A stretch of 64,000 bases of DNA, taken from assembly GCF_030160395.1 (NCBI RefSeq), contig NZ_BSOG01000002.1, forward strand, positions 186,001 through 250,000, in the 5' to 3' direction. A model generated the notes under the pieces. That model worked only from the letters and a program-made list of their open reading frames with translations, did not search any database and was not told the origin of the DNA. Below are positions 44,703 through 54,088 of this stretch, in pieces. A program made the position numbers and the translations under genes. The first letter of the stretch is position 1; each line of letters begins with the position of its first letter. Source of the stretch: Chitinimonas prasina. Lineage in GTDB: Bacteria; Pseudomonadota; Gammaproteobacteria; Burkholderiales; Chitinimonadaceae.

Positions 44703-44853
44703 GAGCCTGTCTGCGTTAAAGCGCAGATAAGTGTGGCGCTGGCACCCGCGCAAGCTGAGTGCCAACCCTTAGCCTTTACTCGCACTACGACTCTCCCTGA
44801 ACAAGAGCCACGCCACACTTCCCATTAGCTGGGGCGCTGTAGGCCAGGGCCGC

Positions 44854-45303
44854 TCAGCCTGTGTGCAAGAGGCTGACCAGCGCCAGGCCATCCGGTGTTT
44901 GGGACGTGCGCACTGGTTTGAAGCCCAGCTTGGCATACAAGGCTAGGGCAGGGGTATTGGCGGCCGCAGTGGAGACACGCAGCGGCTGCGCACCTACCCA
45001 ATCGAGCACAGCATTGACCAGTTGCATCGCTACCCCTCGACGCTGCACCTTAGGTGATACCACCAGGCGGCAGATCAGAATGCCATCACCGTCCTCGATA
45101 AAACCGACGGCGCCCTGCAACTCACCATCTACACGCCAACCCAGCATGGTTTCGCCACTGTCCATCAACTCAGGTAGGCTTTCCTTGAGCGGTGGCAGGT
45201 CGGGGTAGCCGATCAGTTCGGCTTCCTGGCGGTAGGCCAGGCGCTGCAGCTGCAATAGCTCGGCGGTGAGCAACGCATCCGCCAGGTCGATGGGTACTAG
45301 CAT
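44854..45303 (-). CDS. GNAT-family N-acetyltransferase
   Basis: A 149-residue acetyltransferase with the acetyl-CoA motif VSPKVQRRGVAMQLVNAVLD and the later beta strand with NTPALALYAKLGFKPVR. Target unknown. It lies between glnD and map on the same strand but with gaps of about 90 and 170 bases. Confidence 0.85.
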   Translation of the reverse strand: MLVPIDLADALLTAELLQLQRLAYRQEAELIGYPDLPPLKESLPELMDSGETMLGWRVDGELQGAVGFIEDGDGILICRLVVSPKVQRRGVAMQLVNAVLDWVGAQPLRVSTAAANTPALALYAKLGFKPVRTSQTPDGLALVSLLHTG

Positions 45304-45428
45304 GGCTAATCCTCCAGGGCAGTCTTTTTAGCTTTGAAAGCAGCATAGACGGTGCCGGCGGCAGCCGATTTTATATTCCGGAGCTGCCTGTTTACCCTGT
45401 ACTTGCTCCGGCAGGCGCCAGAAATGCA

Positions 45429-45453
45429 AGAGACGCCGCAAAGCGGCGTCTCT
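45429..45453 (-). terminator. Rho-independent-type terminator after map
   Basis: AGAGACGCCGC (45429-45439) and GCGGCGTCTCT (45443-45453) form a perfect 11-base stem with loop AAA, about 20 bases after the map stop at 45472. On the - strand TTGCATTTC follows. Confidence 0.65.
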
Positions 45454-45471
45454 GTGGAGCATGCCTAGCCC

Positions 45472-46287
45472 TCAGGCGGTGACTGGAGCGGAGAGCAGCA
45501 CCGGCTTGGCTGGTGAGCCGGCTGACTGGGTCAGCACTTCGTAGCCCGTCTCGGTCACTAGTATGGTGTGCTCCCACTGGGCAGAAATGGAGCGATCCTT
45601 GGTGACGATGGTCCAACCATCGGGCATGGATCGTATGTCCTTCTTGCCCGCGTTGATCATGGGCTCGATGGTGAAGATCATGCCGGCCTTCAGTTCCACG
45701 CCAGTGCCCGGCTTGCCGTAGTGCAGCACCTGCGGCTCTTCATGGAACTTCTTGCCTATGCCGTGACCACAGAATTCGCGTACCACCGAGTAACCATTCT
45801 TCTCGGCATGCCGCTGGATGGCAGCACCGATATCGCCAAGGCGGGCGCCCGGCTTGACCAGCTCTATGCCCAACCACATGCATTCGTAGGTTACCTGGCT
45901 CAGGCGGCGGGTATGCGAGGCAACGGTGCCAACCTCAAACATGCGGCTGTTGTCGCCGTGGTAGCCATCCTTGATGACGGTGATATCCAGATTGACCACA
46001 TCGCCGTTCTTGAGTGGCTTGTCGTTGGGTATGCCATGGCAGATCACCTGGTTGACCGAGGTGCAGATAGCAGCCGGGTAGGGGGTATAGCCCGGCGGGC
46101 AATAGTTGAGCGGTGCCGGGATGGTGCCTTGCACATTGACCATGTATTCATGGCACAGGCGGTTCAGTTCCAGCGTCGTTACGCCCGGCTTGACGAAGGG
46201 GGTGATGTAATCGAGCACTTCGCTGGCCAGCCGGCCGGCAATACGCATTTTCTCGATGTCTTCCTGAGTCTTGATGACGATGGTCAT
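45472..46287 (-). CDS. map: Methionine aminopeptidase, type I
   Basis: A 271-residue metalloprotease. MTIVIKTQEDIEKMRIAGRL is the classical start, so 46287 is preferred over an upstream ATG at 46308. The metal ligands are Asp in GDVVNLDITV, Asp in GYHGDNSRMF, His in FCGHGIGKKFHEEP, Glu in FTIEPMIN and Glu in QWEHTILVT. The substrate His is in AVICHGIPND-like VNQVICHGIPND. It removes the initiator Met from nascent proteins. It ends at a strong terminator. Confidence 0.95.
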   Translation of the reverse strand: MTIVIKTQEDIEKMRIAGRLASEVLDYITPFVKPGVTTLELNRLCHEYMVNVQGTIPAPLNYCPPGYTPYPAAICTSVNQVICHGIPNDKPLKNGDVVNLDITVIKDGYHGDNSRMFEVGTVASHTRRLSQVTYECMWLGIELVKPGARLGDIGAAIQRHAEKNGYSVVREFCGHGIGKKFHEEPQVLHYGKPGTGVELKAGMIFTIEPMINAGKKDIRSMPDGWTIVTKDRSISAQWEHTILVTETGYEVLTQSAGSPAKPVLLSAPVTA

Positions 46288-46441
46288 GGCAGGGCGCTGT
46301 TCATTCAAGTTCGGTTCAAAGCGAAAGGATACCGCCTGATGCGGGGTGGGGCAATTTGGAAATAATTATGTAACTGATTTATAAGGATAATCGTTGCGAT
46401 GCCACTGCGCTGCGGCGTGTATCTGCGGCCATGAAAATGAA

Positions 46442-46462
46442 AAGGGGTGCCATGCACCCCTT
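46442..46462 (-). terminator. Rho-independent terminator after phaB
   Basis: AAGGGGTGC (46442-46450) and GCACCCCTT (46454-46462) pair perfectly around a 3-base loop. On the - strand it is followed by TTCATTTTC, a T-rich tail. The phaB stop is at 46537. Confidence 0.65.
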
Positions 46463-46536
46463 GTTACTTCACCGTATTTGACAGGCATTGGAACGGTCTG
46501 GCAAAGCCTGCGTACCTGTCGCGGCCGGCGCGGCGC

Positions 46537-47271
46537 TTAGAACATATGCTGGCCGCCGTTGATGGCGATATTGGAGCCGGTGATGAAGCCGGATTTGTCG
46601 CCGGCCAGATAAACCACCAGGTCGGCGACTTCTTCCGGCAGGCCCAGGCGGTTGACCGGGATGCCGGAGATGATGGCGTGACGGATTTCTTCCTTGACTG
46701 CCATGACCATCTCGGTGGCGATATAGCCTGGGCTGACGGTGTTGACCGTGACGCCCTTCTTGGCGACTTCCTGTGCGAGGGCCTTGGTAAAGCCGTGCAT
46801 GCCGGCCTTGGCCGCCGAGTAGTTGGTCTGGCCGAACTGGCCCTTTTGGCCGTTGATGCTGGAGATATTGATGACGCGGCCGAAGCTGCGGTCGGTCATG
46901 CCGTCGATGAAGGGCTTGGTGACGTTGAAGATGGAATCCAGGTCGGTACGCATGACCACATCCCAGTCCACCTTGCTCATCTTGCGGAAGGTGGTGTCCT
47001 TGGTGATGCCTGCATTGTTGACCAGCACATCCACCGGGCCGACTTCCGCGCTGATGCGGGCGGCAAGTGCCTGGCAGGATTCATAGTCGGCCACGTCACA
47101 TTGATAGGCGTGGAAGGTGTAGCCTTTTTCCTTCTGGTCGGCTAGCCATTGGACTTCCTTGCCTGGCCGGCTGTAAGTAGTGACTACGGTGTGCCCCGCG
47201 TCGGCGAGTTTCTGACAGATGGCGGTTCCGATACCGCCCATGCCGCCGGTGACGAGTGCGATTCTGGCCAT
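46537..47271 (-). CDS. phaB: Acetoacetyl-CoA reductase PhaB
   Basis: A 244-residue short-chain dehydrogenase. The cofactor motif is VTGGMGGIGTAICQKLADAG, the catalytic Ser-Tyr-Lys are in INISSINGQKGQFGQTNYSA with AAKAGM, and TTYSRPGKEVQWLADQ and PFIDGMTDRSFGRVINISS fit PhaB. It reduces acetoacetyl-CoA to R-3-hydroxybutyryl-CoA with NADPH for polyhydroxybutyrate. Other pha genes are not in the window. The start at 47271 has AGGAGAAAG in front; a longer frame upstream is not supported. Confidence 0.93.
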   Translation of the reverse strand: MARIALVTGGMGGIGTAICQKLADAGHTVVTTYSRPGKEVQWLADQKEKGYTFHAYQCDVADYESCQALAARISAEVGPVDVLVNNAGITKDTTFRKMSKVDWDVVMRTDLDSIFNVTKPFIDGMTDRSFGRVINISSINGQKGQFGQTNYSAAKAGMHGFTKALAQEVAKKGVTVNTVSPGYIATEMVMAVKEEIRHAIISGIPVNRLGLPEEVADLVVYLAGDKSGFITGSNIAINGGQHMF

Positions 47272-47551
47272 GTTGGCTTTCTCCTGAGTTTGCGTGCTTG
47301 GAATGGCCGCGTTATTAGGTTTGAGGGTGTGCATCGCTGCCACCCGGCTGCGGCCAGTCCCCAATATATACGAGTCGTTACGTCAGGTCTTGCAGCTACC
47401 TCCCGAAACCTCATTTTCCCAGTCATGCAGGCCAGTTCAAGCGAATTGTGGCGAGCCCTAGCAGCTATGGCAGGCCCAAGCACTTCCTGCTTGCCTTGCC
47501 CGCACTTGTACGAACCCAGGCTTCGGGGCGCGTGCGTGCTTGCGTCACAGT

Positions 47552-47557
47552 TATAAT
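47552..47557 (+). promoter_or_regulatory. Candidate -10 element of the AFG1/ZapE-like gene
   Basis: A perfect TATAAT lies 29 bases before the ATG at 47587. No good -35 is at the right distance, so this is only a partial match. It is within the 315-base gap between the divergent phaB and ATPase genes, where nothing else was recognised. Confidence 0.4.
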
Positions 47558-47586
47558 CGGTTTTATCGCGCCAACCAAAGTCTGCC

Positions 47587-48747
47587 ATGTCGCAACACGT
47601 ATTCACCGCCCATATCCAGCCTGGCACACCACCATTACAGTGGTATGAGGCCGCCGCCCGGCAAGAAGGTTTCCTGCGCGATGCATCGCAGGAAAACGCC
47701 ATACGCCACCTGCAGCGGTTGTACGACGACCTGCTGGAATTCAAGCGCAAGCGCGACCGGCTGTTCGGCCGCAGCCTGCTGCCCTCGCCCGATGTACCCA
47801 AAGGCTTGTATTTCTGGGGCGGAGTAGGGCGCGGCAAGAGCTTTCTCATGGATGGCTTCTTTGCCTGCCTGCCCTATAAGCGCAAGCGCAGGCTGCATTT
47901 CCATCACTTCATGCAAGAGGTGCACGACGGCCTGCGCGCGCTGAAGAACGAAACCGACCCGCTGGCTACCGTTGCTGCCAACATCGCCAGGCATACGCGG
48001 GTACTGTGCTTCGATGAATTCCATGTCTCGGATATCGCCGATGCCATGATACTGGGGCGCTTGTTCACCCACTTGTTCGACCTGGGCACGGTGCTGGTGG
48101 CCACCAGCAACTATGCACCGGACGACCTCTACCCCAATGGTCTGCAGCGCCATAACTTCCTGCCCTCCATCGCCTTGCTCAAGCAGCATGTGGAGGTCGT
48201 CAATGTCGATGGTGGCAACGACTACCGCATGCGCACCCTGACCCAGGCACGCACCTATCTCAACCCCATCACGCCCGATACCGACCGGGAATTGGCCAGC
48301 ATCTTCAGCAAGCTGGCAACAGCATCCGACCTGCCTTGCGAGATGGTGATAGAGGAGCGCAAGGTCACCGCCCTGCGCCACGCACCTGGGGTGGTGTGGT
48401 TCAGCTTCAAGGAACTGTGCGACGGCCCGCGCTCGCAAACCGATTATCTATGGCTGGCGCGGCAGTACCACACCGTGATCCTGTCTGATGTGCCAGTACT
48501 GACCGCCAAGGAGGCATCGGCCGCACGGCGGCTGACCTGGCTGGTGGATGTTTTCTACGACTACCGGGTCAAACTGATCATCTCGGCCCAGACCGAAGCC
48601 GAGGCTATCTACACCGAAGGCAGCTTTGCTCATGAGTTCTTCCGCACCGCCAGCCGCCTGACCGAGATGCAATCCACCGACTACCTGGCCCTGCCGCATG
48701 AGGCTGGCAAGGTAAAGGACGCCGCCATGAGCGTGGCATTGACATGA
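47587..48747 (+). CDS. zapE: AFG1-like ATPase (ZapE family)
   Basis: A 386-residue AAA+ protein with Walker A GLYFWGGVGRGKSFLMDGFF and Walker B VLCFDEFHVSDIADAMILGR. In E. coli ZapE associates with the divisome and in mitochondria Afg1 handles misfolded inner-membrane proteins. Other conserved pieces are VLVATSNYAPDDLYPNGLQR and KLIISAQTEAEAIYTEG. It overlaps the quinone oxidoreductase gene by 4 bases, so both are probably cotranscribed. Confidence 0.93.
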   Translation: MSQHVFTAHIQPGTPPLQWYEAAARQEGFLRDASQENAIRHLQRLYDDLLEFKRKRDRLFGRSLLPSPDVPKGLYFWGGVGRGKSFLMDGFFACLPYKRKRRLHFHHFMQEVHDGLRALKNETDPLATVAANIARHTRVLCFDEFHVSDIADAMILGRLFTHLFDLGTVLVATSNYAPDDLYPNGLQRHNFLPSIALLKQHVEVVNVDGGNDYRMRTLTQARTYLNPITPDTDRELASIFSKLATASDLPCEMVIEERKVTALRHAPGVVWFSFKELCDGPRSQTDYLWLARQYHTVILSDVPVLTAKEASAARRLTWLVDVFYDYRVKLIISAQTEAEAIYTEGSFAHEFFRTASRLTEMQSTDYLALPHEAGKVKDAAMSVALT

Positions 48748-49739
48748 GCACGCCACCGCCAGCCACCATGCGTGCGTTACTGCAAACCGCGCCCGGTGGA
48801 GCCGATACGCTATATATGGGCACTACCGCTACACCGATACCGGCCGCAGGGCAATTACTGGTGCGCGTGCAGGCTGCCGGCGTCAATCGCGCCGATATCG
48901 TGCAACGAGAAGGGCGCTACCCGGCACCGCCCGGTGCATCGCCCATATTGGGCCTGGAGGTTGCAGGCGAAGTCGCTGCGCTGGGCGAGGGCGTTACCGG
49001 GTTTGCCCTAGGCGATGCCGTGTTCGGCCTGGTCGCAGGCGGCGGCTATGCCCAATATGCCGTGCTCGATGCCGACTGCGCCGTATTACGACCCTCCTGG
49101 CTCAGCATAGAAGCCGCCGCCAGCCTGCCGGAAGCCTGGATGACAGCTTGGCTCAACCTGGTAGTACTCGGTGGCCTGCAGGCTGGTGAAACGGCACTGG
49201 TGCATGCAGGCGCTAGCGGCGTGGGCGCGGCGGCCATACAGCTGGCCAGGCTGCTGGGCGCCAGCGCCATCGCCACGGTGGGCAGTGAAGCGAAAGCGGC
49301 TTACTGCAGCAGCCTGGGCGCTCGCCTAGCCATCAACTACCGCACTGCGGATTTTGCCGCCGAGGTCAAAGCCGCAGGTGGCGTGGAATTGATATTGGAC
49401 TGCATAGGCGGGGCCTATCTGGAGGGCAATCTGGCCAGCCTGAAACCCGATGGCAGATTGGTGGTCATTGGCTTGATGGGGGGCGCAGGAGCGCAGCTCG
49501 ATATCGGCCGGCTGCTGGTGAAGCGGCTATCGGTGCGCGGCTCTACGCTGCGTCCGCAGCCACTGCAGGTAAAAGCCCGCCTGACCGCCGCGTTGCGCGA
49601 CACGGTGCTACCGGCACTGGCGACGGGCGAGATCAAGCTGACGCTGGACCAGACCTTTGCCTGGGCCGATACCGCCCAGGCACACCGCTATCTGGAAGAC
49701 AACCGCAACTGTGGCAAAGTGGTATTGTGCGTCGATTGA
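48744..49739 (+). CDS. Zinc-free NAD(P)H quinone oxidoreductase (PIG3/zeta-crystallin type)
   Basis: A 331-residue medium-chain reductase. The nucleotide-binding motif is ALVHAGASGVGAAAIQLARL. The PIG3-type N-terminus has AAGVNRADIVQREGRYPAPP and GASPILGLEVAGEVAALGEG. The Zn ligands of alcohol dehydrogenases are absent. It reduces quinones with NADPH. The ATG overlaps the preceding stop. Within the operon it may share only expression with the ATPase. Confidence 0.9.
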   Translation: MSTPPPATMRALLQTAPGGADTLYMGTTATPIPAAGQLLVRVQAAGVNRADIVQREGRYPAPPGASPILGLEVAGEVAALGEGVTGFALGDAVFGLVAGGGYAQYAVLDADCAVLRPSWLSIEAAASLPEAWMTAWLNLVVLGGLQAGETALVHAGASGVGAAAIQLARLLGASAIATVGSEAKAAYCSSLGARLAINYRTADFAAEVKAAGGVELILDCIGGAYLEGNLASLKPDGRLVVIGLMGGAGAQLDIGRLLVKRLSVRGSTLRPQPLQVKARLTAALRDTVLPALATGEIKLTLDQTFAWADTAQAHRYLEDNRNCGKVVLCVD

Positions 49740-49762
49740 ATCAGGCAACTCGGGAAGCAAGT

Positions 49763-50056
49763 ATGCAATTAGCACGTTGGATAGGGCTGTTCTCTATTGT
49801 AGGCAGCTTGGGTGGTTGCGCTGTCATCAGCGTGGCCGGTACGGCAGTGAGCCTCGCAGCTACCGCGGTAGAAGTGACGGCCGATGTGGCCATCGCGACT
49901 GGCAAGGGCGTGGTAAAAGCCGGTAGCTGGGCGGTCGAGGCCGCCAGCAAGGACAAGGCCGCCGAAGAGGCCGCCGCCAAAGCGGCTGCGGATGAAGCTG
50001 CGGCCAAGGCTGCTGCTGAGCGCGGCAATGTGCAGGTCAAGCCTTTGCAGCAGTAG
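49763..50056 (+). CDS. Small Ala-rich lipoprotein of unknown function
   Basis: A 97-residue protein with lipobox SLGGC near residue 19, then a hydrophobic Val/Ala/Gly segment and a highly Ala/Lys/Glu-rich C-terminal helix (AAEEAAAKAAADEAAAKAAA). It resembles small NF038104-type or other Ala-rich lipoproteins of betaproteobacteria, though I cannot name it. The start at 49763 has GGAAG upstream. It follows the oxidoreductase gene by 23 bases. Confidence 0.7.
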   Translation: MQLARWIGLFSIVGSLGGCAVISVAGTAVSLAATAVEVTADVAIATGKGVVKAGSWAVEAASKDKAAEEAAAKAAADEAAAKAAAERGNVQVKPLQQ

Positions 50057-50130
50057 GCTTGAGGTACCACCGTAGCTGTCCCAGGCAAAGTGGTTGTGAA
50101 GGCCTAAACCCTTATACCAGTGCCAACTGG

Positions 50131-51522
50131 TCAAGCAATATACGCAGGAAAACGCAAGCAAACCCCAATCTGCCCCGAAGCACTACTGATCGTCATCTCT
50201 CCCTGGTGCAGGCGGATGATGGAATCCACGATAGCCAGCCCCAGGCCCACGCCATCGGTGTCGCGGCTGCGGGCGTCGTCGCCCCTGGCAAAGCGGGTAA
50301 CCAGGTGTTGCAGTTCAGTGGGGGAGATAGGCGGGCCCGGGTTGGACACCGTAACGCTGGCCGTATCGGCGCCCGCCTCCAGTGTGATGCTGATGGCGGC
50401 CTTTAGCGGGGCGTAGCGCACTGCATTGGATAGCAGGTTGGTCAGGGCGCGGCGCACCATCAGGCGGTCGCCCCATACCGTGGCCGCGCCTGTCACGGTG
50501 ATGGTCTGGTGGCGCTCGGAGGCGGCCAGTTCGAAAAACTCAGCCAGGCTGTCGGCCTCGGCCCGTAGATCCAGCGCCTGGCGCTGCAAGGTCAGCATGC
50601 CACGGTCTGCGCGTGCCAGAAAAAGCATGTCCAGCACCATGCGCTGCATCCGTTCCAGTTCTTCCAGATTGGAGAGCAGCGCTTCGTGGTAGCTATCTGC
50701 GTCGCGCGGGCGGCTCAGGGTGACCTGGGTCTGCAGCATCAGGTTGTTCAGCGGGGTGCGCAGCTCGTGGGCAATGTCGGCGGAGAACTGCTCCAGGCTG
50801 CGGAAGCTTTCATGCAGCCGTGCCAGCATGCGGTTCAGGCTTTCGACTACGCCACGCACCTCGCCCGGCGCCCGTTCGACATCCAAAGGCGCGCCCAGCT
50901 GTTCAGCCGTTAGCAGTTCGGCCTGTGCTGCAAGTTGGCTTAGCGGCGCCAGACCACGGCGGGCCACAAAATAGGCCAGCAGGCCGCTGCAAACGGTGCC
51001 AAGCAAGACGACCAGCAAGGCCACCAACCTGTGCGAGTGCAGTATCCGTTGCGACTCGGTTACTTCGACGGCGACATAGGCGTCAAGGCTGGCGGGTTGG
51101 GGGGTAGCCCAATGATGCGTGATGCGCCTGACCCACCAGCGCGTGCCGCTCTCTTCCAGCGTGACGATGCGCCCTTCAGGCGGGAGCGGTGCACCCTGTA
51201 TCGCGCGGCGCACTACGGGCTGCGGCGGCAGCAGCCAGACGGAGCCGGCGCGTAGCCCTATGCTGAGATGGGGGTGCCCCACGGTAATTTCGCGCAGCTT
51301 GCCGACATGCTCGGCCAGGGCATCAGCGCGGGGGATGGCAGCCAGCTGATGCTGTACGACTTCGGTCTTGCCATTGATCTCGGCGGTATCGCGCTCATCC
51401 AGCTGCATGCCCAGCGCGTGGTAAAGGGTGTAGCCCACCAGGGCCATGATGATGGCGGACCCGGCCGAAAACAGGGTCACCAGCCGCAAGGCCAGGCTGG
51501 CTCGCCCTGGCAGGGCCATCAT
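50131..51522 (-). CDS. copS: Heavy-metal sensor histidine kinase (CopS/CusS-like)
   Basis: A 463-residue kinase with an N-terminal helix ([20 protein letters not shown]), a periplasmic domain of about 130 residues, a second helix near 180 ([20 protein letters not shown]), HAMP, then the phosphorylated His in [20 protein letters not shown]. The ATP-binding N box is [16 protein letters not shown] and the G box [16 protein letters not shown]. It should sense periplasmic copper and phosphorylate the regulator encoded upstream. Its start overlaps the regulator stop by 4 bases. The assignment to copper comes from the adjacent operon. Confidence 0.88.
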   Translation of the reverse strand: MMALPGRASLALRLVTLFSAGSAIIMALVGYTLYHALGMQLDERDTAEINGKTEVVQHQLAAIPRADALAEHVGKLREITVGHPHLSIGLRAGSVWLLPPQPVVRRAIQGAPLPPEGRIVTLEESGTRWWVRRITHHWATPQPASLDAYVAVEVTESQRILHSHRLVALLVVLLGTVCSGLLAYFVARRGLAPLSQLAAQAELLTAEQLGAPLDVERAPGEVRGVVESLNRMLARLHESFRSLEQFSADIAHELRTPLNNLMLQTQVTLSRPRDADSYHEALLSNLEELERMQRMVLDMLFLARADRGMLTLQRQALDLRAEADSLAEFFELAASERHQTITVTGAATVWGDRLMVRRALTNLLSNAVRYAPLKAAISITLEAGADTASVTVSNPGPPISPTELQHLVTRFARGDDARSRDTDGVGLGLAIVDSIIRLHQGEMTISSASGQIGVCLRFPAYIA

Positions 51523-52190
51523 GGCCGCTGTTCCATGACATAGCCAAAGCCCCTGACGGTATGCAGCAAGGGGGTATCGAACGGCTCGTCTATCTTGGCA
51601 CGCAGCCGCCGTATGGCGACTTCGACCACATTGGTGTCGCTATCGAAGTTCATGTCCCAGACTTGCTCGGCAATCAGGGTACGGGACAGCACTTCGCCTT
51701 TGCGCCGCAGAAAGAGCAGCAGCAGGGCATACTCCTTGGCGGTCAGGTCTATGCGCTGTCCGCTGCGTTCTACCCGCCGCCGCAGCAGGTGTACTTCCAG
51801 ATCCGCCAACGACAACATTTCAAGCTCCTGCTGCTTGCCTCGCCGTAGCTGCACATGCACGCGTGCAAGCAGCTCAGAGAAGGCGAACGGCTTGATCAGG
51901 TAGTCGTTTGCACCCAGCTCCAGCCCTTTTACCCGGTCTTCCACCCGATCACGGGCTGTCAGAAACAGTACCGGCATGGTCTGCGCTGGACGCAGCCGCC
52001 GCAGAACCTCCCAACCATCCAGCCCCGGTAGGCCGACATCAAGTATCACCAGGTCGTAGTCGATGCTGGCGGCCTGATGGATGACATCCAGCCCATTCCT
52101 GACCCAATCCACCAGAAGTCCATTCTCACCTAGCCCTTTGACCAGGTATTCGCCGGCGTGTATCTCATCTTCAGCAAGTAAAATGCGCAT
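51519..52190 (-). CDS. copR: OmpR-type response regulator (CopR/CusR-like)
   Basis: A 223-residue regulator. The receiver has the phosphoacceptor Asp in [20 protein letters not shown] and the acidic pocket LAEDEIH near the start. The winged-helix output has [20 protein letters not shown] and [20 protein letters not shown], and the end is [16 protein letters not shown], the heavy-metal subgroup. It probably binds the palindrome at 52245-52260 and turns on both this pair and the copper operon. The start at 52190 follows GGAGGG; a longer frame upstream is not needed. Confidence 0.92.
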   Translation of the reverse strand: MRILLAEDEIHAGEYLVKGLGENGLLVDWVRNGLDVIHQAASIDYDLVILDVGLPGLDGWEVLRRLRPAQTMPVLFLTARDRVEDRVKGLELGANDYLIKPFAFSELLARVHVQLRRGKQQELEMLSLADLEVHLLRRRVERSGQRIDLTAKEYALLLLFLRRKGEVLSRTLIAEQVWDMNFDSDTNVVEVAIRRLRAKIDEPFDTPLLHTVRGFGYVMEQRP

Positions 52191-52244
52191 AGTGCCCTCC
52201 GTCCATGCTCGCATCCTAAGCGTGCGACGTTGTCGACGTCGAAC

Positions 52245-52260
52245 ATTACAAATTTGTAAT
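52245..52260. promoter_or_regulatory. Perfect palindrome, likely CopR operator
   Basis: ATTACAAATTTGTAAT is a perfect 16-base inverted repeat in the 135 bases between the divergent copR and copper operons. Its form matches the cop/cus-box type (TTACA...TGTAA) bound by heavy-metal OmpR-family regulators. It should control both directions. Confidence 0.7.
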
Positions 52261-52325
52261 CAGAATGTCAGCTTGATGACGAGCGGCGCCACCTAAAGTT
52301 AGTGGCAACTTAGCGGGAGGTGTAG

Positions 52326-52643
52326 ATGCGGTCGCATATTGGATTGGTGGCACTTGTCGGCGTCTTGGTCTTGGGAAATGCCACGGCGGCAGATCCAGGG
52401 CCCGCCGCGGCGGTTTATCAGTCGGCCTTTGATGCCTATGCTCCTTGGCAGGCGCAGTTGCCGCCTCCGCAATGGCAGGCGGTCAACAAGGAGATGGCCG
52501 TACTAGGTGGGCATGCCGGGCATGCAAAGGCGCAGCCTGGGCAGGCAGATATGAAGCATCACCACGCACACCACGGCAAGAAGATGACCGATCAGCAGCA
52601 ACCTAGCGCTGCGCCGGCTGAGCACCAGCACGGGGGGGGGTAA
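52326..52643 (+). CDS. His-rich periplasmic copper-resistance protein
   Basis: A 105-residue exported protein: signal peptide MRSHIGLVALVGVLVLGNAT with AA, then YQSAFDAYAPWQAQLPPPQW, and a C-terminal half with GGHAGHAKAQ, MKHHHAHHGKK and EHQHGGG. The His clusters could bind copper in the periplasm. Similar small genes lie at the head of copper operons of betaproteobacteria. It is first in the unit that faces copR, and the next gene starts 3 bases after its stop. Confidence 0.75.
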   Translation: MRSHIGLVALVGVLVLGNATAADPGPAAAVYQSAFDAYAPWQAQLPPPQWQAVNKEMAVLGGHAGHAKAQPGQADMKHHHAHHGKKMTDQQQPSAAPAEHQHGGG

Positions 52644-52646
52644 GCA

Positions 52647-54074
52647 ATGAGGCTTGTTGGTGTGGCGCGGCATACACGCGCCAGGCAGGGCTTGGCTGTG
52701 GTGCTGGTGGCACTGCTGGCGGGCTGCGCATCGGTCTCGCCCGATGGCGCTATTGCCGATGTAAAGCAATGGGTCGGCGGGGGGCACGCGGGCGCACTCA
52801 AGCCAGTGGTGAGCGAAGCCGATGAGCGCGACCGAGCCAAGGCGGTTGATGCGCTTCTGTCCAAGCCTCTGGGGGCCGACGATGCAGTTCGGCTGGCCAT
52901 GCTCAATAACCGGTCGGTGCAGGCTAAGCTGGCCCAGATAGGCGTAGCCCAAGCCGAGCTGGCGCAGGCTTCGCGCCTGGAGAACCCTACACTCAGCTTC
53001 GGCAAGCTGCGTAGTGGCGATGAGGTTGAATACGAACGGGCCTTTCGCATCGATATCCTGGGTGTGTTGTTCATTCCCTGGCGTACGGCAATCGAGACAC
53101 GCAAGGTAGAGCAGGAAAAACTGCGTGTGGCAGGCGACATCACCCGTATCGCGCTGGATACCCGCAAGGCCTGGGTCAATGCCGTGGCGGCGGAGCAATC
53201 GGCCCGTTATATGGCGGATGTGAACGAGGCGGCTGAGGCCAGCGCCACCTTGGCCAAGCGCATGGCCGCTGTGGGTAATTTCAGCAAGCTGGCCTATGCT
53301 CGCGAGCAGGCCTATTACGCAGAGGCGACAGCTCAACTGGCGCGTGCCAGACAGGCGGCGATAGTGGCCAGGGAGCAGTTGATACGCCTGTCAGGCCTAG
53401 CCGGCCCGGATGCCAGACGACTGGCCTTGCCAGAGCGCCTGCCCGATCTTCCGGCCAAACCGCGCGAATTCGATACGGCTGCTCAGACTGCGGTACAGAA
53501 CCGGTTGGATATCCAGATGGCCAAGCATGAAGTGAGCGGATTGGCGAGTTCGTTGGGGTTGACTCGATCCACGGGCTTCGTCAACGCACTGGAAACCTCC
53601 TACCTGCGCAACAGCACCAATGACGGGCATCGTAGCCGAGGGTATGAACTGGAGCTGCAACTGCCGTTGTTCGACTGGAGCGGCGCCAAGGTGGCGCGAG
53701 CCGAGGCTAGCTACCGCATTGCCTTTAACCGAGCAGCCGAAATCGGTATCAATGCCGAGTCGGAGTTGCGAACCAGCTATTTGGGCTATCGCAGCGCCTA
53801 CGACCTGGCCAAGCACTACCGAGATGAAATTGTGCCGTTGCGTAAATCCATCTCCGAAGAAAACCTGCTGCGTTACAACGGCATGCTGATAGGCGTGTTC
53901 GAGTTGTTGGCCGACGCCAGGGAGCAGGTTGGCAGCGTGAATGCCTACATGGATGCATTGCGCGCCTTCTGGGTGGCCGACGCCAATCTGGAAATGGCGG
54001 CGACCGCTGGCGGTCCAACGAGCCAGCAAACCGAAGGCCCGATAGGTATGCCGCCTGCCAGCGGCGGACACTAG
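52647..54074 (+). CDS. TolC-family outer-membrane efflux lipoprotein (CusC-like)
   Basis: A 475-residue protein with lipobox LLAGC near residue 27. The outer-membrane factor fold is shown by repeated Ala-rich helices: MLNNRSVQAKLAQIGVAQAE, LENPTLSFGKL, and later AEIGINAESELRTSYLGYRS with DLAKHYRDEIVPLRKSISEE and LLRYNGMLIGVFELLADARE. It forms a trimeric outer-membrane channel. No CusA or CusB gene follows, so its inner-membrane partner must be elsewhere or it works otherwise in copper removal. Confidence 0.87.
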   Translation: MRLVGVARHTRARQGLAVVLVALLAGCASVSPDGAIADVKQWVGGGHAGALKPVVSEADERDRAKAVDALLSKPLGADDAVRLAMLNNRSVQAKLAQIGVAQAELAQASRLENPTLSFGKLRSGDEVEYERAFRIDILGVLFIPWRTAIETRKVEQEKLRVAGDITRIALDTRKAWVNAVAAEQSARYMADVNEAAEASATLAKRMAAVGNFSKLAYAREQAYYAEATAQLARARQAAIVAREQLIRLSGLAGPDARRLALPERLPDLPAKPREFDTAAQTAVQNRLDIQMAKHEVSGLASSLGLTRSTGFVNALETSYLRNSTNDGHRSRGYELELQLPLFDWSGAKVARAEASYRIAFNRAAEIGINAESELRTSYLGYRSAYDLAKHYRDEIVPLRKSISEENLLRYNGMLIGVFELLADAREQVGSVNAYMDALRAFWVADANLEMAATAGGPTSQQTEGPIGMPPASGGH

Positions 54075-54088
54075 TTTAGGAAGCACAG